NCBI RefSeq assembly: GCF_024623785.1
Contig: NZ_JANKBZ010000007.1
Location: 310,001-374,000 of the forward strand
Reading direction: 5' to 3'
DNA: 64,000 bases
Source of the DNA: Archangium lipolyticum
GTDB lineage: Bacteria; Myxococcota; Myxococcia; Myxococcales; Myxococcaceae
Shown here piece after piece: positions 46,228 to 55,358 of the stretch. The stretch's first letter is position 1. Each line of letters begins with the position of its first letter. Below the pieces are notes generated by a model. That model was not told the origin of the DNA. It was given only the letters and a program-made list of their open reading frames with translations, and ran no database searches. A program made the translations under genes and the position numbers.

Positions 46228-48015
46228 TTACTGCGCGGAGCTCACCTTGAGGGTGACGCCGGAGTAGGCCGAGTAGCCGCGGATCATGACGTAGTACGTG
46301 CCCTGCTTCGCCGGGTTGAAGGTGCAGGTCTCGTTGTTGCCGGAGGCGTAGGGCCGGCAGTCGTAGCTGGTGGTGGTGGGCGCGCTGCCGAACTTCACGT
46401 ACAGGTCGGCGTCACCCGAGCCGCCGGACATCTCGAACTTGATCGCGGTCGCGCCGGCCGGCGTGACGTAGCTGAAGTTCGTCGAGCTGCTCCGGGCGCC
46501 GGACAGGTTGCTCTGGGTGGCGAGCGTCGTGAACACCGGGGCGGGGGTCACGCCCACCGCGCTCCACGCCTCGTTGACGGAGGTGACGGCGGCCGAGCCG
46601 TAGAGGTCGGCGGCGGCCTTCGCCGTGGCGTTGCGCGCGTCCCCGAACGTGCTGCTCGGGGTCAGGTAGACGGTGTTGGCCCGGTAGAAGATGGCCGCGC
46701 CCTTCATGATGCTGCTGTAGGGGTTGGCATCGAGCGCCGGCACCACGTTGCTCGTCTTGCCGCGCGGGTGGCTGCCGCCGGACACCATCAGCTGGAAGGC
46801 CAGGTTGGCGATGCCCGAGTTCCAGTGCACGCCGCCGTTGTCCGAGGTGCCCGTGTAGCGGGTGGGGTAGTAGTCGTAGTCACCAGCGATGGCAGGGTCG
46901 TTCATGTAGCGGAGCGCGTCGCCCGGGGTGGCCGGGGTCCAGCACTCCTCGCCAATCTTCCAGGTGTTGCCGCTGACGGCTCCATCCCGGAAGGCCTCGA
47001 TGGAGGCGCCGAAGATGTCGGACATGGCCTCGTTGAGGGCGCCCGACTCGTTCGAGTAGATGAGGTCCGACGAGTTGTCGGTGACGGCGTGGGTGAGCTC
47101 GTGGGCCACGACGTCGAGCACCGTCAGCGCGGAGGAGTCCACCCCGTTGCCGTCGCCGTACACCATCTGCGTCCCGTCCCAGTACGCGTTCACGTAGTCC
47201 CTGCTGTAGTGCACGGACGAGCTGAGGGTGGCGCCAGCGCCGTTGTAACTGTCACGCCCGAACATGCTGTAGTAGAAGTCGTACGTGAAGCCCGCGTTGT
47301 CGTGCGCCTGGTCCAGGACGGCGTCGCCCGAGGGCGCCTGTCCCTCGGAGCGCACCAGCGTGCCGGGCAGCGTCGTCCGGTTGCCCGCGGTGTAGGTCCT
47401 GCGGTTGCGGCTGGTCTGCAGGTTGTCGAACTGCTGGACGAGCTCGCCCGTGTGCGCGTCGATGAAGAGGTTCGGCATCGAGGGCTCGCCCCTGGCCGTG
47501 ACGGTCTCGAGCCGCACGCGCCAGGTCAGCCGGGCGCCCTTGCTCCCGGGGAGGATCTGCAGGTCCGACTTCGGCTCGCCCACCAGGGTGCTCGCGCCGC
47601 CCACCTGGGAGATCGCCAGCTGTGTGGCCTCGTCGGCCCGGAGCCTGGGGGTGGTGTCCACCCGGATGTCGCGGGCCAGGCGGTCGGTGACCGACCCGAT
47701 GGAGCCGTCCTCCTCGAAGTGGATGATGGCCTGGGTGCCGAACACCGAGACGCCGTTGATGCTCTGCGTCAGGCGCTCGTGGCTCCTGCCGCGCATGTCG
47801 ACCAGTGCGCGCTTGAACGACAGCTCACCCGCCCCGCGGAGGAACTCGGGCCGCTGCGCCTTGAGCTGCTGCAGGCCCCTCCCTCCAGCGACGGAGGACA
47901 GGCCGCTGTCAGTCGTCCCCGGGGTGGCCTGAGCGTCGACGTCCGTGGTGTCGACGCCGCAAGCGGTCCCGAGGAGCACGAAGGGGAGGATGGAAACGAG
48001 TCGGCGAATGCGCAT
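46228..48015 (-). CDS. thermolysin-like metalloprotease (M4) with PPC domain
   Basis: 595 residues; GGAGGAA lies six bases before the ATG at 48015. It has a signal peptide or lipobox (LLGTACG), a FTP/PepSY propeptide of about 180 residues, then the M4 catalytic domain: HELTH (His305, Glu306, His309) and the third zinc ligand in NESGALNEAMSDIFG, with GVHWNSGIANLAFQLM and the active-site His later. The C-terminal 100 residues (SGGSGDADLYVKFG, GTYYVMIRGYSAYSGVTLKV) are a bacterial pre-peptidase C-terminal (PPC) domain, which is usually cleaved off. It is a secreted enzyme for degrading prey or bulk protein. Confidence 0.95.
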   Translation of the reverse strand: MRIRRLVSILPFVLLGTACGVDTTDVDAQATPGTTDSGLSSVAGGRGLQQLKAQRPEFLRGAGELSFKRALVDMRGRSHERLTQSINGVSVFGTQAIIHFEEDGSIGSVTDRLARDIRVDTTPRLRADEATQLAISQVGGASTLVGEPKSDLQILPGSKGARLTWRVRLETVTARGEPSMPNLFIDAHTGELVQQFDNLQTSRNRRTYTAGNRTTLPGTLVRSEGQAPSGDAVLDQAHDNAGFTYDFYYSMFGRDSYNGAGATLSSSVHYSRDYVNAYWDGTQMVYGDGNGVDSSALTVLDVVAHELTHAVTDNSSDLIYSNESGALNEAMSDIFGASIEAFRDGAVSGNTWKIGEECWTPATPGDALRYMNDPAIAGDYDYYPTRYTGTSDNGGVHWNSGIANLAFQLMVSGGSHPRGKTSNVVPALDANPYSSIMKGAAIFYRANTVYLTPSSTFGDARNATAKAAADLYGSAAVTSVNEAWSAVGVTPAPVFTTLATQSNLSGARSSSTNFSYVTPAGATAIKFEMSGGSGDADLYVKFGSAPTTTSYDCRPYASGNNETCTFNPAKQGTYYVMIRGYSAYSGVTLKVSSAQ

Positions 48016-48125
48016 GGCGGTTCCTCCGGTTCGACAGAGTGTCGAACTCTTTCCTCGTTTTCCCATAAAATGAGGATATCCGTCAAGGCGTAATCTTTCG
48101 TTGTTCCAGTAATTTCCTCCTTGCT

Positions 48126-50126
48126 CTACCTGCCGGTTCCGCCGAGCAGCTCCCGTGCCAGCTGCTGGAGTTCCTGGGTGGAGAAGGGCTTCTCGAGCCG
48201 AGGGTTCTCGATCCGCTCCAGGAACGCGCGGGCATCGGGCGTGAAGGCCCCACCCGTCATGAACACCATGCGCTCCGTCATTCCGGGCAGGTGGAGGGAG
48301 AGCTCCTGGTGCAGGTCCATTCCGCTCATCTCCGGCATCATGAGGTCGCTCAGGATGAGGTCGAAGTGCTCCCCGCCCTGGAGCCGCGCGAGGGCTTCAC
48401 GCGCGCTCGTCAGCGTGACGACTTCGTGGTGGCGCTGGAGCGAGCGGCGGACGGCCACGCCGATCATCGGTTCGTCATCCACGACGAGGATGCGGCCCCG
48501 CGTGGGCGCCGCGTGGGCCTGCTCCGGGGGCGCGCGTGGGGCCTGGAGGGGCGCGGTGGCGGCGCGCAGGATGATCCGGAAGGTGCTTCCCCGTCCCACC
48601 GTGCTCTCCACCTCCATGCGTCCACCGAAGCTGGTCACGATGCCGTGGCAGATCGACAGGCCGAGCCCCGTCCCCGTGCCCACGGGCTTGGTCGTGAAGA
48701 ACGGCTCGAACACCTTGGCGAGCAGGTCCGCCGGGATGCCCGAGCCCGTATCGCGCACTTCGATCATCACCCCCTCGGGGTGGCGCCGCGTGACGACGCG
48801 GATCTCATTGCGCTCCACGTTCCCTTCCGGGATGGCGTGCGCCGCGTTCACCAGCAGGTTCAGGATGACCTGCCCGAGCTGGCCCTCGTTCGCCTCGGCC
48901 AGGAGCGGCTCCGCGTAGTCGCGCACCAGCCGTGCGCGGTGCCGGAGCTCGTTCCAGGCCATTCGGATGGAGCCCTCGAGCACGTGCCGGACGTCCACGG
49001 GCTCGGGCCGCGCCTGCTCCTCCGCGCGCGTGAACATCTTCAATTGCCGGACGATGTCGCGCACGCGGACGAGGCCCTCCTGGGCATCGGAGAGCAGCTT
49101 GCGGATCTCCTCGTGGTCGCCGCCGGAGGGCACCAGGCGTGGGAGCACGTCCGCCTCCAGGTGGCTGAGGTTGGTCATCACATAGGAGAGCGGGTTGTTG
49201 ATCTCGTGCGCGACCCCCGCGGCGAGTGTCCCGAGCGAGGCCATCCGGTCCGAGAGCAGCAGCCGGGCCTGCATCTGCTTGCGTTCGGTCTGGTTTCTCA
49301 CGATGCGGACCAGGCTCGGCTGGCCATCGAACACCACGGAGAGCTGGGCGATCTCCACGGGGACGATGCCGCCCTCCTTGCGCAGCAGGCGCAGCTCACA
49401 AGGGGGAACCGGCCTTCCTTCCCGCTGGGCCTCGCGGAACTCGAGGGTGAGGCGCGCCTGATCCTCCGGGTGGAAGAGGCTCTCCTCCAGCTCGCGCACC
49501 GAGCGCCCCACGAGCTCGTTCGGGGAGTGCCACCCGACCAGCCTGACGAGCGCGGGGTTGGCGTAGACGAGCTGCTCGTTCTGGAGCACGCAGATGCCAT
49601 CGGGCAGCCGCTCGATGAGCTCACGGAAGCTGGCCTGTGACCGGCGCAGCGCCTCCAGCATCCGCGCGTGCTGCAGGGTGTAGCGGATCGACCGCTCCAG
49701 CAGCTCCGGGGTCAGCTGCGCCTTCATGAGGAAGTCGGCGGCTCCGGCCTCCATCGCCCGGTAGTCGACCGCCTCATCCACCGCGCCGGTCAACAGGATG
49801 GCCGGGATCTGCCACCCCTTGCTCCGTGCCTGCTCGAGCAGCTCCAGCCCCGTGCTCGCGCCGAGGCGGTAGTCGAGCAGGCAGACGTCGTAATGCCCCA
49901 GCTCCATCTCCGCGAGCGCCTGCTCGCAGGTGTCCACCCACTCGAGCACCATCCGCTTCGGGAGGAGGGACGTCAGGGCATCGCGCACCAGGACGAAGTC
50001 ATCCTCGTCATCCTCGACGAGCAGGACCCGGATGGGGCGCGTGTCTTCCTCATGCCTCGTCAGGGACGTGGGGGCGGGGGAGTTCGACGAGCTGGAACCA
50101 GTGTTTGTCGAGCACCTTGACGACAT
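48126..50126 (-). CDS. hybrid histidine kinase, REC-PAS-HisKA-HATPase-REC
   Basis: 666 residues with no membrane helix, so it is cytoplasmic. The N-terminal receiver (VLLVEDDEDD, CLLDYRLGAS with phospho-acceptor Asp) is followed by a PAS domain (FRELIERLPDGICVLQNEQL), the dimerisation/phospho-acceptor helix GVAHEINNPLSYV, an ATPase domain (NLLVNAAHAI, DTGSGIP, FFTTKPVGTGTGLGLS) and a second receiver (ILVVDDEPMIG, ILSDLMMPEMSG). The start ATG at 50126 overlaps the upstream CheY-like gene by 77 bases, so they are co-translated and probably form one phosphorelay. Its C-terminal half is paralogous to that of the divergent kinase at 51007. Confidence 0.93.
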   Translation of the reverse strand: MSSRCSTNTGSSSSNSPAPTSLTRHEEDTRPIRVLLVEDDEDDFVLVRDALTSLLPKRMVLEWVDTCEQALAEMELGHYDVCLLDYRLGASTGLELLEQARSKGWQIPAILLTGAVDEAVDYRAMEAGAADFLMKAQLTPELLERSIRYTLQHARMLEALRRSQASFRELIERLPDGICVLQNEQLVYANPALVRLVGWHSPNELVGRSVRELEESLFHPEDQARLTLEFREAQREGRPVPPCELRLLRKEGGIVPVEIAQLSVVFDGQPSLVRIVRNQTERKQMQARLLLSDRMASLGTLAAGVAHEINNPLSYVMTNLSHLEADVLPRLVPSGGDHEEIRKLLSDAQEGLVRVRDIVRQLKMFTRAEEQARPEPVDVRHVLEGSIRMAWNELRHRARLVRDYAEPLLAEANEGQLGQVILNLLVNAAHAIPEGNVERNEIRVVTRRHPEGVMIEVRDTGSGIPADLLAKVFEPFFTTKPVGTGTGLGLSICHGIVTSFGGRMEVESTVGRGSTFRIILRAATAPLQAPRAPPEQAHAAPTRGRILVVDDEPMIGVAVRRSLQRHHEVVTLTSAREALARLQGGEHFDLILSDLMMPEMSGMDLHQELSLHLPGMTERMVFMTGGAFTPDARAFLERIENPRLEKPFSTQELQQLARELLGGTGR

Positions 50127-50517
50127 CGACGAGCCCCTCGAAGGAGACCGGCTTGGTGATGAAACAGTTCGCTCCCAGGTTGTAGCTGCGCAGGATGTCT
50201 TCCTCGGCCTTGGAAGTCGTCAGCACGACCACGGGAATGTGTCTGAGCGTCGGGTCGGACTTGATCTCCCGCAGCGCCTCGCGGCCATCCTTGCGAGGCA
50301 TGTTCAGGTCCAGGAGGATCAACCCGGGCCGCGGAGACTCCTTCGGGTCGGCATGGCGGCCCCGGCGGTACAGGTAGTCGAGCAGGTCCTCTCCGTCCTC
50401 GACGCACCGGAACTCGTTGGCGAGCCGGCTCTCGCGCATCGCGCAGCGGGCGAACTCCCGATCATCTTCATCGTCATCCGCCATCAAGATGGTGACGGGT
50501 TTGCGTGATGGCTCCAT
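50050..50517 (-). CDS. single-domain response regulator, CheY/Rcp1-like
   Basis: 155 residues made only of a receiver domain: acidic pocket ADDDEDD, phospho-acceptor Asp in ILLDLNMPRKDG, switch Thr in VVVLTTSK and Lys in FITKPVSFEG. The longer loop before LLDLNMP (GRHADPKESPRPG) is typical of Rcp1-type regulators that pair with hybrid or bacteriophytochrome kinases. There is no output domain, so it signals by protein contact or as a relay to the hybrid kinase whose gene overlaps its end. Confidence 0.92.
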   Translation of the reverse strand: MEPSRKPVTILMADDDEDDREFARCAMRESRLANEFRCVEDGEDLLDYLYRRGRHADPKESPRPGLILLDLNMPRKDGREALREIKSDPTLRHIPVVVLTTSKAEEDILRSYNLGANCFITKPVSFEGLVDVVKVLDKHWFQLVELPRPHVPDEA

Positions 50518-51006
50518 GGACTCCTACCTGGCTACGAGTGGGGCAATCATTTGCATCAATTCCTGGCGTGTCGTTTCGCCGGTCGGGTCCGCGCCGGATG
50601 CGCTCTCGCTGCCCTGGGTCTTCACATCCGCCTCTCGGTTCTCGTCCAGGAAGACCCCGCTTGCGACCTCCACCCGGTCACAGGATTACAGTGTGGGGTC
50701 AAAATCTCAGCAGCACTCTACCATGAGGCGACCGGTAGATGACAGTTGGGGCCGGTCGAGCCTTGCTCGCGGAAGAAAGAGCTTGCTTATCCGCCAAGAG
50801 CTGGATTCGCGGCCCGTATTCCCTGTTTGACCTTTGTTTCAACCGGACCCCGGGTACGTTCATCTCTCTCAATGTGTGCAGGCTTTCGTTGAGAGATGAA
50901 GGAATTCCGCTGCTGCCCTGGCAATGGAACGGGAATGCTCGGATAAACTGAAAGCTCAAATCCAGGTCAGGGTCCTGGCCACAAGGGAAAGAGAAAGAGC
51001 CCGCGC
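50518..51006. other. 489-base intergenic region between divergent signalling genes
   Basis: This is the longest gene-free stretch in the window and is less GC-rich than its surroundings, most clearly from 50670 to 50990. It must hold the promoters of the two divergent two-component genes. Short open frames occur (such as 50739-50951) but have neither a ribosome-binding site nor GC-biased third positions. I see no convincing hairpin or known regulatory motif. Confidence 0.5.
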
Positions 51007-53235
51007 ATGTCTCTCAAGACACGGTGGCTCGCAAGCATGTTGGGGGTCGTGCTTGCTGGGACAGTCATCACCACGCTCATCAGCTCCAGCATCAGCTTCT
51101 ATGTGGCCGCGAGGACCGCCTCCGCGTGGTTGGGCGGCACCCAGAAGAACGTGCACGCCTCCATCCACCAGCAGATCTTCACGCGGCTCGAGGTGCAGGC
51201 CCGGCTCCTGGCGGGGCATCCCGTGCTCGTGGACGCCATCTCGACCGGGCGGTCCTCGGAGCTCCACTCCCGGATGGACTCGCTCGTGAAGCTTCCGGAG
51301 GGGGATTTCTGGGCCGTGGTGGGTGAGAGCGGCACGGTGCTCGCCACCAGTCTGCCCGGCTGCCAGCTGGAGGGAGCGGGGGGATGGCCGCCGCCCGGGG
51401 CCGCGCCCGCGCGGTCATTCGTGATGTGCGGCCGGGTCCCGGCGTTCGCCGTCACGACCGCGGTGGGGACGGAGGCCGGTGCCCGGAGCTGGCTCGTCCT
51501 GGGCTTCCTGATGAGCGATGCCTACGTGGATCTCGTCTTCACCGCCACGGGGGTGGAGGTGACACTCCTCGACCGGCAGGGGCTGCTCACCAGCTCCTTT
51601 CACGACACCGAGGGCAAGCGCATCACTCCTGGCCTCGGAGCGGTTCCCCCCGAGGCCTTGTGGAGCGCCGAGCCCCACATCGGGAAGTTCGTGCTCGAGG
51701 TTCCGCGCTACCGGGGTTACTTCGGGGTCGTGCCGCCACTCGAGCCGGGAAACGCCTCCCTGCCGTGTTTCGTGCTCTCCCTCCCCCTGCTGCCCGAGGA
51801 ACCAGGGATTCCGGTCAGGCTCGTGCTCACCAACGCCAGGACTGTCTCGGAGAGCGGTGCGGTCTACAGCACGGTGATCATGATCACCTGCGGCCTGCTG
51901 TTGCTGCCGCTCCTGGGGGTCGTCGTGTGGCGGCTCGTCACCGGCTTCGTGCGGCCCATCTCGCGGCTCGGGAAGATGGCGGCCCGGGTGGCGGAGGGCG
52001 ACCTGGAGTCCGTGCTCCCCGTGTCGAGCCAGGACGAGCTGGGCCAGCTCACCCGGGACTTCAATGACATGGTGCGCAAGCTGCGGGAGACCCATCGCCG
52101 GCTCATGCATACGGAGAAGATGGCCGCCGTCGGCCAGCTCGCGGCGGGCGTGGGGCATGAGATCAACAACCCGCTCGCCTATGTCACCGCCAACATCGGC
52201 TTCGCGACGGAGGCGCTGTCGTCCCTGCCGCCGGACCTGCCTCCCGACGTGGTCCTGGAGCTGCGCGAGGTCTCCCAGGTGCTGAATGAAGCGCAGGACG
52301 GAGCCAGACGGGTCGCCCGGATCGTCCGGGACCTGCGCACCTTCGCCCGCGACGACAAGGACGAAGAGAAGCAGGTGTTGAGGGTCCGCCAGGTCGTCGA
52401 GGCGGCGTTGAAGTTCGCGTCCACCACCCTGAGGTACCGGGCGCGCGTCACCTGGGACTTCCAGGAGACGGCCCGGGTGGAGGCCAACGAGGCCCGGCTG
52501 GTCCAGGTCTTCATCAACCTGCTCGTCAACGCGGCCCAGGCCATCCCCGAGGGGCATGCGGACGAGAATGAGATCCGTGTCACCACGGCCATGGAGGAGG
52601 GCGGCTTCGTGGTGGTGGAGGTGAGCGACACCGGGAAGGGGATGGGGCCGGAAGTGCTCGAGCACCTCTTCGAGCCCTTCTTCACCACCAAGCCCATGGG
52701 CGAGGGCACGGGCCTGGGGCTGTCCATCTCCCGCAACATCATCGAGGGGCTCGGAGGAAGCCTCACGGTCCGGAGCACGCCAGGAAAGGGCAGTACCTTC
52801 CGTGTCACCCTGCCCGCGGCCCGGCGGGAGTCCACGGCGAGCCAGTCGAAGCCCCGGGCTCCTGTCACCGGACAGAAGGGCGGCTGTGTCCTCGTGGTGG
52901 ACGACGAGCCGCTCGTCGGAGCCTCGGCGCAGCGAATCCTGCGGTCCTTGTGTGACGTGGTCGTCGTCACCAGCTGCCGGGAGGCCCTCGCGCTGGTGGA
53001 GGCGGGGCGGCGGTTCGATCTCGTGCTGTGCGACCTGATGATGCCGCAGATGACGGGCATGGAGCTGCACGAGGAGCTCTCGCGCCGTGCCCCGGACGTC
53101 GCCGCCAGGATGCTCTTCCTGACCGGCGGAGCCTTCACGCCGGACGCGCAGCGGTTCCTCTCGAAACGGCGGTGGCTCGAGAAGCCCATCGACAACGAGG
53201 CCCTCCGGACCTGCGTCGCCGAGTGGCTGCGGTAG
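51007..53235 (+). CDS. membrane hybrid histidine kinase, sensor-HAMP-HisKA-HATPase-REC
   Basis: 742 residues. One membrane helix at residues 8-32 and a second at about 282-305 (VIMITCGLLLLPLLGVVVW) enclose an extracytoplasmic sensor of about 250 residues, probably a dCache/sCache-like domain. Then follow a HAMP linker (RPISRLGKMAARVAEGDLES), the phospho-acceptor segment GVGHEINNPLAYV, an ATPase domain (NLLVNAAQAI, DTGKGMG, FFTTKPMGEGTGLGLS) and a receiver (LVVDDEPLVG, LCDLMMPQMTG). The kinase and receiver halves closely resemble those of the divergent hybrid kinase, for example TGGAFTPDA in both. The signal is unknown. Confidence 0.93.
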   Translation: MSLKTRWLASMLGVVLAGTVITTLISSSISFYVAARTASAWLGGTQKNVHASIHQQIFTRLEVQARLLAGHPVLVDAISTGRSSELHSRMDSLVKLPEGDFWAVVGESGTVLATSLPGCQLEGAGGWPPPGAAPARSFVMCGRVPAFAVTTAVGTEAGARSWLVLGFLMSDAYVDLVFTATGVEVTLLDRQGLLTSSFHDTEGKRITPGLGAVPPEALWSAEPHIGKFVLEVPRYRGYFGVVPPLEPGNASLPCFVLSLPLLPEEPGIPVRLVLTNARTVSESGAVYSTVIMITCGLLLLPLLGVVVWRLVTGFVRPISRLGKMAARVAEGDLESVLPVSSQDELGQLTRDFNDMVRKLRETHRRLMHTEKMAAVGQLAAGVGHEINNPLAYVTANIGFATEALSSLPPDLPPDVVLELREVSQVLNEAQDGARRVARIVRDLRTFARDDKDEEKQVLRVRQVVEAALKFASTTLRYRARVTWDFQETARVEANEARLVQVFINLLVNAAQAIPEGHADENEIRVTTAMEEGGFVVVEVSDTGKGMGPEVLEHLFEPFFTTKPMGEGTGLGLSISRNIIEGLGGSLTVRSTPGKGSTFRVTLPAARRESTASQSKPRAPVTGQKGGCVLVVDDEPLVGASAQRILRSLCDVVVVTSCREALALVEAGRRFDLVLCDLMMPQMTGMELHEELSRRAPDVAARMLFLTGGAFTPDAQRFLSKRRWLEKPIDNEALRTCVAEWLR

Positions 53236-53390
53236 TCACCGCGGGCCTTCCGCGAACCTCGGGGCACGGGAGGGCCGGGCTCACCTGCTCGCTCGCTCAG
53301 CGGGACCCGGGCCGCGTCACATCCACCGGGGTGGCACTCCATCCATGCGCTTGACGTTCCACGCTCGGGTGGGACCCACCAGGTGCATTC

Positions 53391-55358
53391 ATGTGTTCAT
53401 CTCACGACCAGATCGTCTCCTGTGCCATCTATCCCGCCATCGGCATCGCCCGGGTCGGCAGCTCGTTGACCGAGCACTTTCTCGGCCCGGAGGTGCCCGG
53501 TGCCAGACCTCCCCCGGATATGCGCTTCAAGGATGAGGAAGGGCGCATCAAGCGGCAGGCCGCGCGCTTTCGCATCTATGGCTTCGACGCCCAGGGGCGG
53601 GTGGTGAAGGAGCTCACCGCGGATGAGGCGCAGATCGAATGGCGCGTCCACCTGGCCAACCGCAAGGCTGCCTGGTACGAGTTCCACAACGCGATGGACC
53701 TCGGGCCGCTGGCCCTGCAGGCCCCCCGGCGCAACGCCAACTTCCCGCTTCCCCGCGAGGTGCTCACCATCGATCCGGGGTCTCGGGCCATCAGCGGCGC
53801 CAACACGCAGGGTCCTGGCTTCCACTTCGACAGCGGCATGTTCGTGAATCGCCAGGTGTACCTGGGCGAGCTGCGCACGGACGACAAGGGCCGGCTCCTG
53901 GTGCTGGGTGGGCGTGGCCAGTCGGGCGCGTCCGATGGCTCCAATCCCACCACCTTCGCCAACAACAACAACTGGTTCGACGACACCTCGGATGGGCCGG
54001 TGCGCGCGACGGTGCGGCTCGGCGACCGGACCCTGGAGGCGGAGCCCGCGATGGTCGTGGTCGCGCCGCCCAACTACGGCCCGGGCCTCTACGGGGTGGT
54101 CACCATGTACGACGTGGTGCTGGACCTCCACACCCGTCTGGGCAACCTCCCTCCCGCGCCGGAGCAGCCCTCGTTCTGGCGCGACATCTTCCCCATCTTC
54201 GAGCGGATGGTGAACCTGGGGCACGTCAACCGGGGCATCTTCACCCTCTTCGGGACCGGCTCCCCGAGCGACCTGCTGGCTCCGGCGCTGCTCGCGAAGC
54301 TCGCGGATCCCTCGGATGCGTCGGCGCCCGAGCGCCAGCGCCTGTTCCGCTGGTTCAGGGATCCGGACTCCACCGTCGAGCAGCAGGCCTACCTGCCTCC
54401 CTTCTATGGGGATGCCTTCGGCGAATTCCAGGGCGTGCCGGGCACCGGCCTGTCGGTGACGCGGACCCAGTATGCGATGCTGCGCGCGTGGGCGGACGGC
54501 CGCTTCACCCATGACCCGAAGGAGCGCGCCTGCCCGTCCGCTTCCTTCGAGGCGATCCCCCTGGACGACCAGCCGCACGCGCTCGATCGGGCCAACCTGG
54601 AGGACTGCCTCGGAGGCCCCTTCCACCCGGGGATCGAGCTGACCTGGACGCTCCGCCTCCCGAGGATGTGGCGCAAGCCCTTCCGGCTCAACGTCCTGCC
54701 CGAGGGCCTTCCGGTGAAGATGGACTACGGCGAGGTGCTGACCCCCGAGGTCGCGCTCGGGCCCGGAGGCCCGCACGAGGAGAGTGGTCCCGGGACGCTC
54801 ACCCGGTTCATGGGGGTGCCCTGGCAGACGGACGAGGCGAGCTGCCTGGCGGGTTACGAGCTCGGCACCTACCTGCCCATTCCCAGCTTCTGGGCGGCAC
54901 GGGTTCCCAACCAGGTCCTGCCGGAGACCGCGTACCAGCGCCTCATGAAGGAATCGCTGTCGATCGCCCAGCGGCACAAGCACCTCAACAACCGGCCCGA
55001 CTGGCTGCGCCACCTGTCGGATCAGTACCTGGATCGCATCAGCAACATGGTCTTCCTGTGGGATCGGGTGGGCATCGCCGCCGAGCGGCCGGGGCCCGGG
55101 GACTTCGCGAAGGTGGAGCTGCCGGAGCGCCTCTGGGTGGAGACGGAGATCGGACCGGAGCTGACGGCCAACGACGCGACCTTCACCATGACCCTCGTCG
55201 CCGAGGGCGATGCGCAGCCGGGCATCCCCGCGCCGGTGCCGCTGGCGCTCGTGGCCAGGGCCGCCATCGCCGCCCCGCCCGCGGCCGCCCCGACGGCTCG
55301 CGCGGCCGCTCCGGAGAAGACCCATGGCCGCATCGTCGCCAGACGCGACCAGCACTGA
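53391..55358 (+). CDS. LodA-like CTQ-dependent amino-acid oxidase
   Basis: 655 residues; AGGTG lies six bases before the ATG. The opening CAIYPAIGIARVGSS and the block FMGVPWQTDEASCLAGY are diagnostic of the LodA/GoxA family of quinoproteins, which oxidise the amine of lysine (epsilon) or glycine and release hydrogen peroxide. LodA needs an Asp four residues before the Cys that forms cysteine tryptophylquinone; here Asp481 and Cys485 fit exactly. The partner Trp is probably Trp538 (RPDWLRHL) or Trp557 (FLWDRVG). There is no signal peptide, as in LodA itself. The C-terminal 50 residues are Ala/Pro-rich. The cofactor-making partner follows directly. Confidence 0.85.
   Translation: MCSSHDQIVSCAIYPAIGIARVGSSLTEHFLGPEVPGARPPPDMRFKDEEGRIKRQAARFRIYGFDAQGRVVKELTADEAQIEWRVHLANRKAAWYEFHNAMDLGPLALQAPRRNANFPLPREVLTIDPGSRAISGANTQGPGFHFDSGMFVNRQVYLGELRTDDKGRLLVLGGRGQSGASDGSNPTTFANNNNWFDDTSDGPVRATVRLGDRTLEAEPAMVVVAPPNYGPGLYGVVTMYDVVLDLHTRLGNLPPAPEQPSFWRDIFPIFERMVNLGHVNRGIFTLFGTGSPSDLLAPALLAKLADPSDASAPERQRLFRWFRDPDSTVEQQAYLPPFYGDAFGEFQGVPGTGLSVTRTQYAMLRAWADGRFTHDPKERACPSASFEAIPLDDQPHALDRANLEDCLGGPFHPGIELTWTLRLPRMWRKPFRLNVLPEGLPVKMDYGEVLTPEVALGPGGPHEESGPGTLTRFMGVPWQTDEASCLAGYELGTYLPIPSFWAARVPNQVLPETAYQRLMKESLSIAQRHKHLNNRPDWLRHLSDQYLDRISNMVFLWDRVGIAAERPGPGDFAKVELPERLWVETEIGPELTANDATFTMTLVAEGDAQPGIPAPVPLALVARAAIAAPPAAAPTARAAAPEKTHGRIVARRDQH

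Noticed and set aside
46201-48093. A 630-codon plus-strand frame opposite the M4 protease
   Set aside because: The minus strand encodes a complete thermolysin-like enzyme with HELTH, while the plus frame has no recognisable domain.
50739-50951. A 70-codon open frame in the long intergenic region
   Set aside because: It has no ribosome-binding site and atypical codon usage for this genome, and the product shows no plausible fold.
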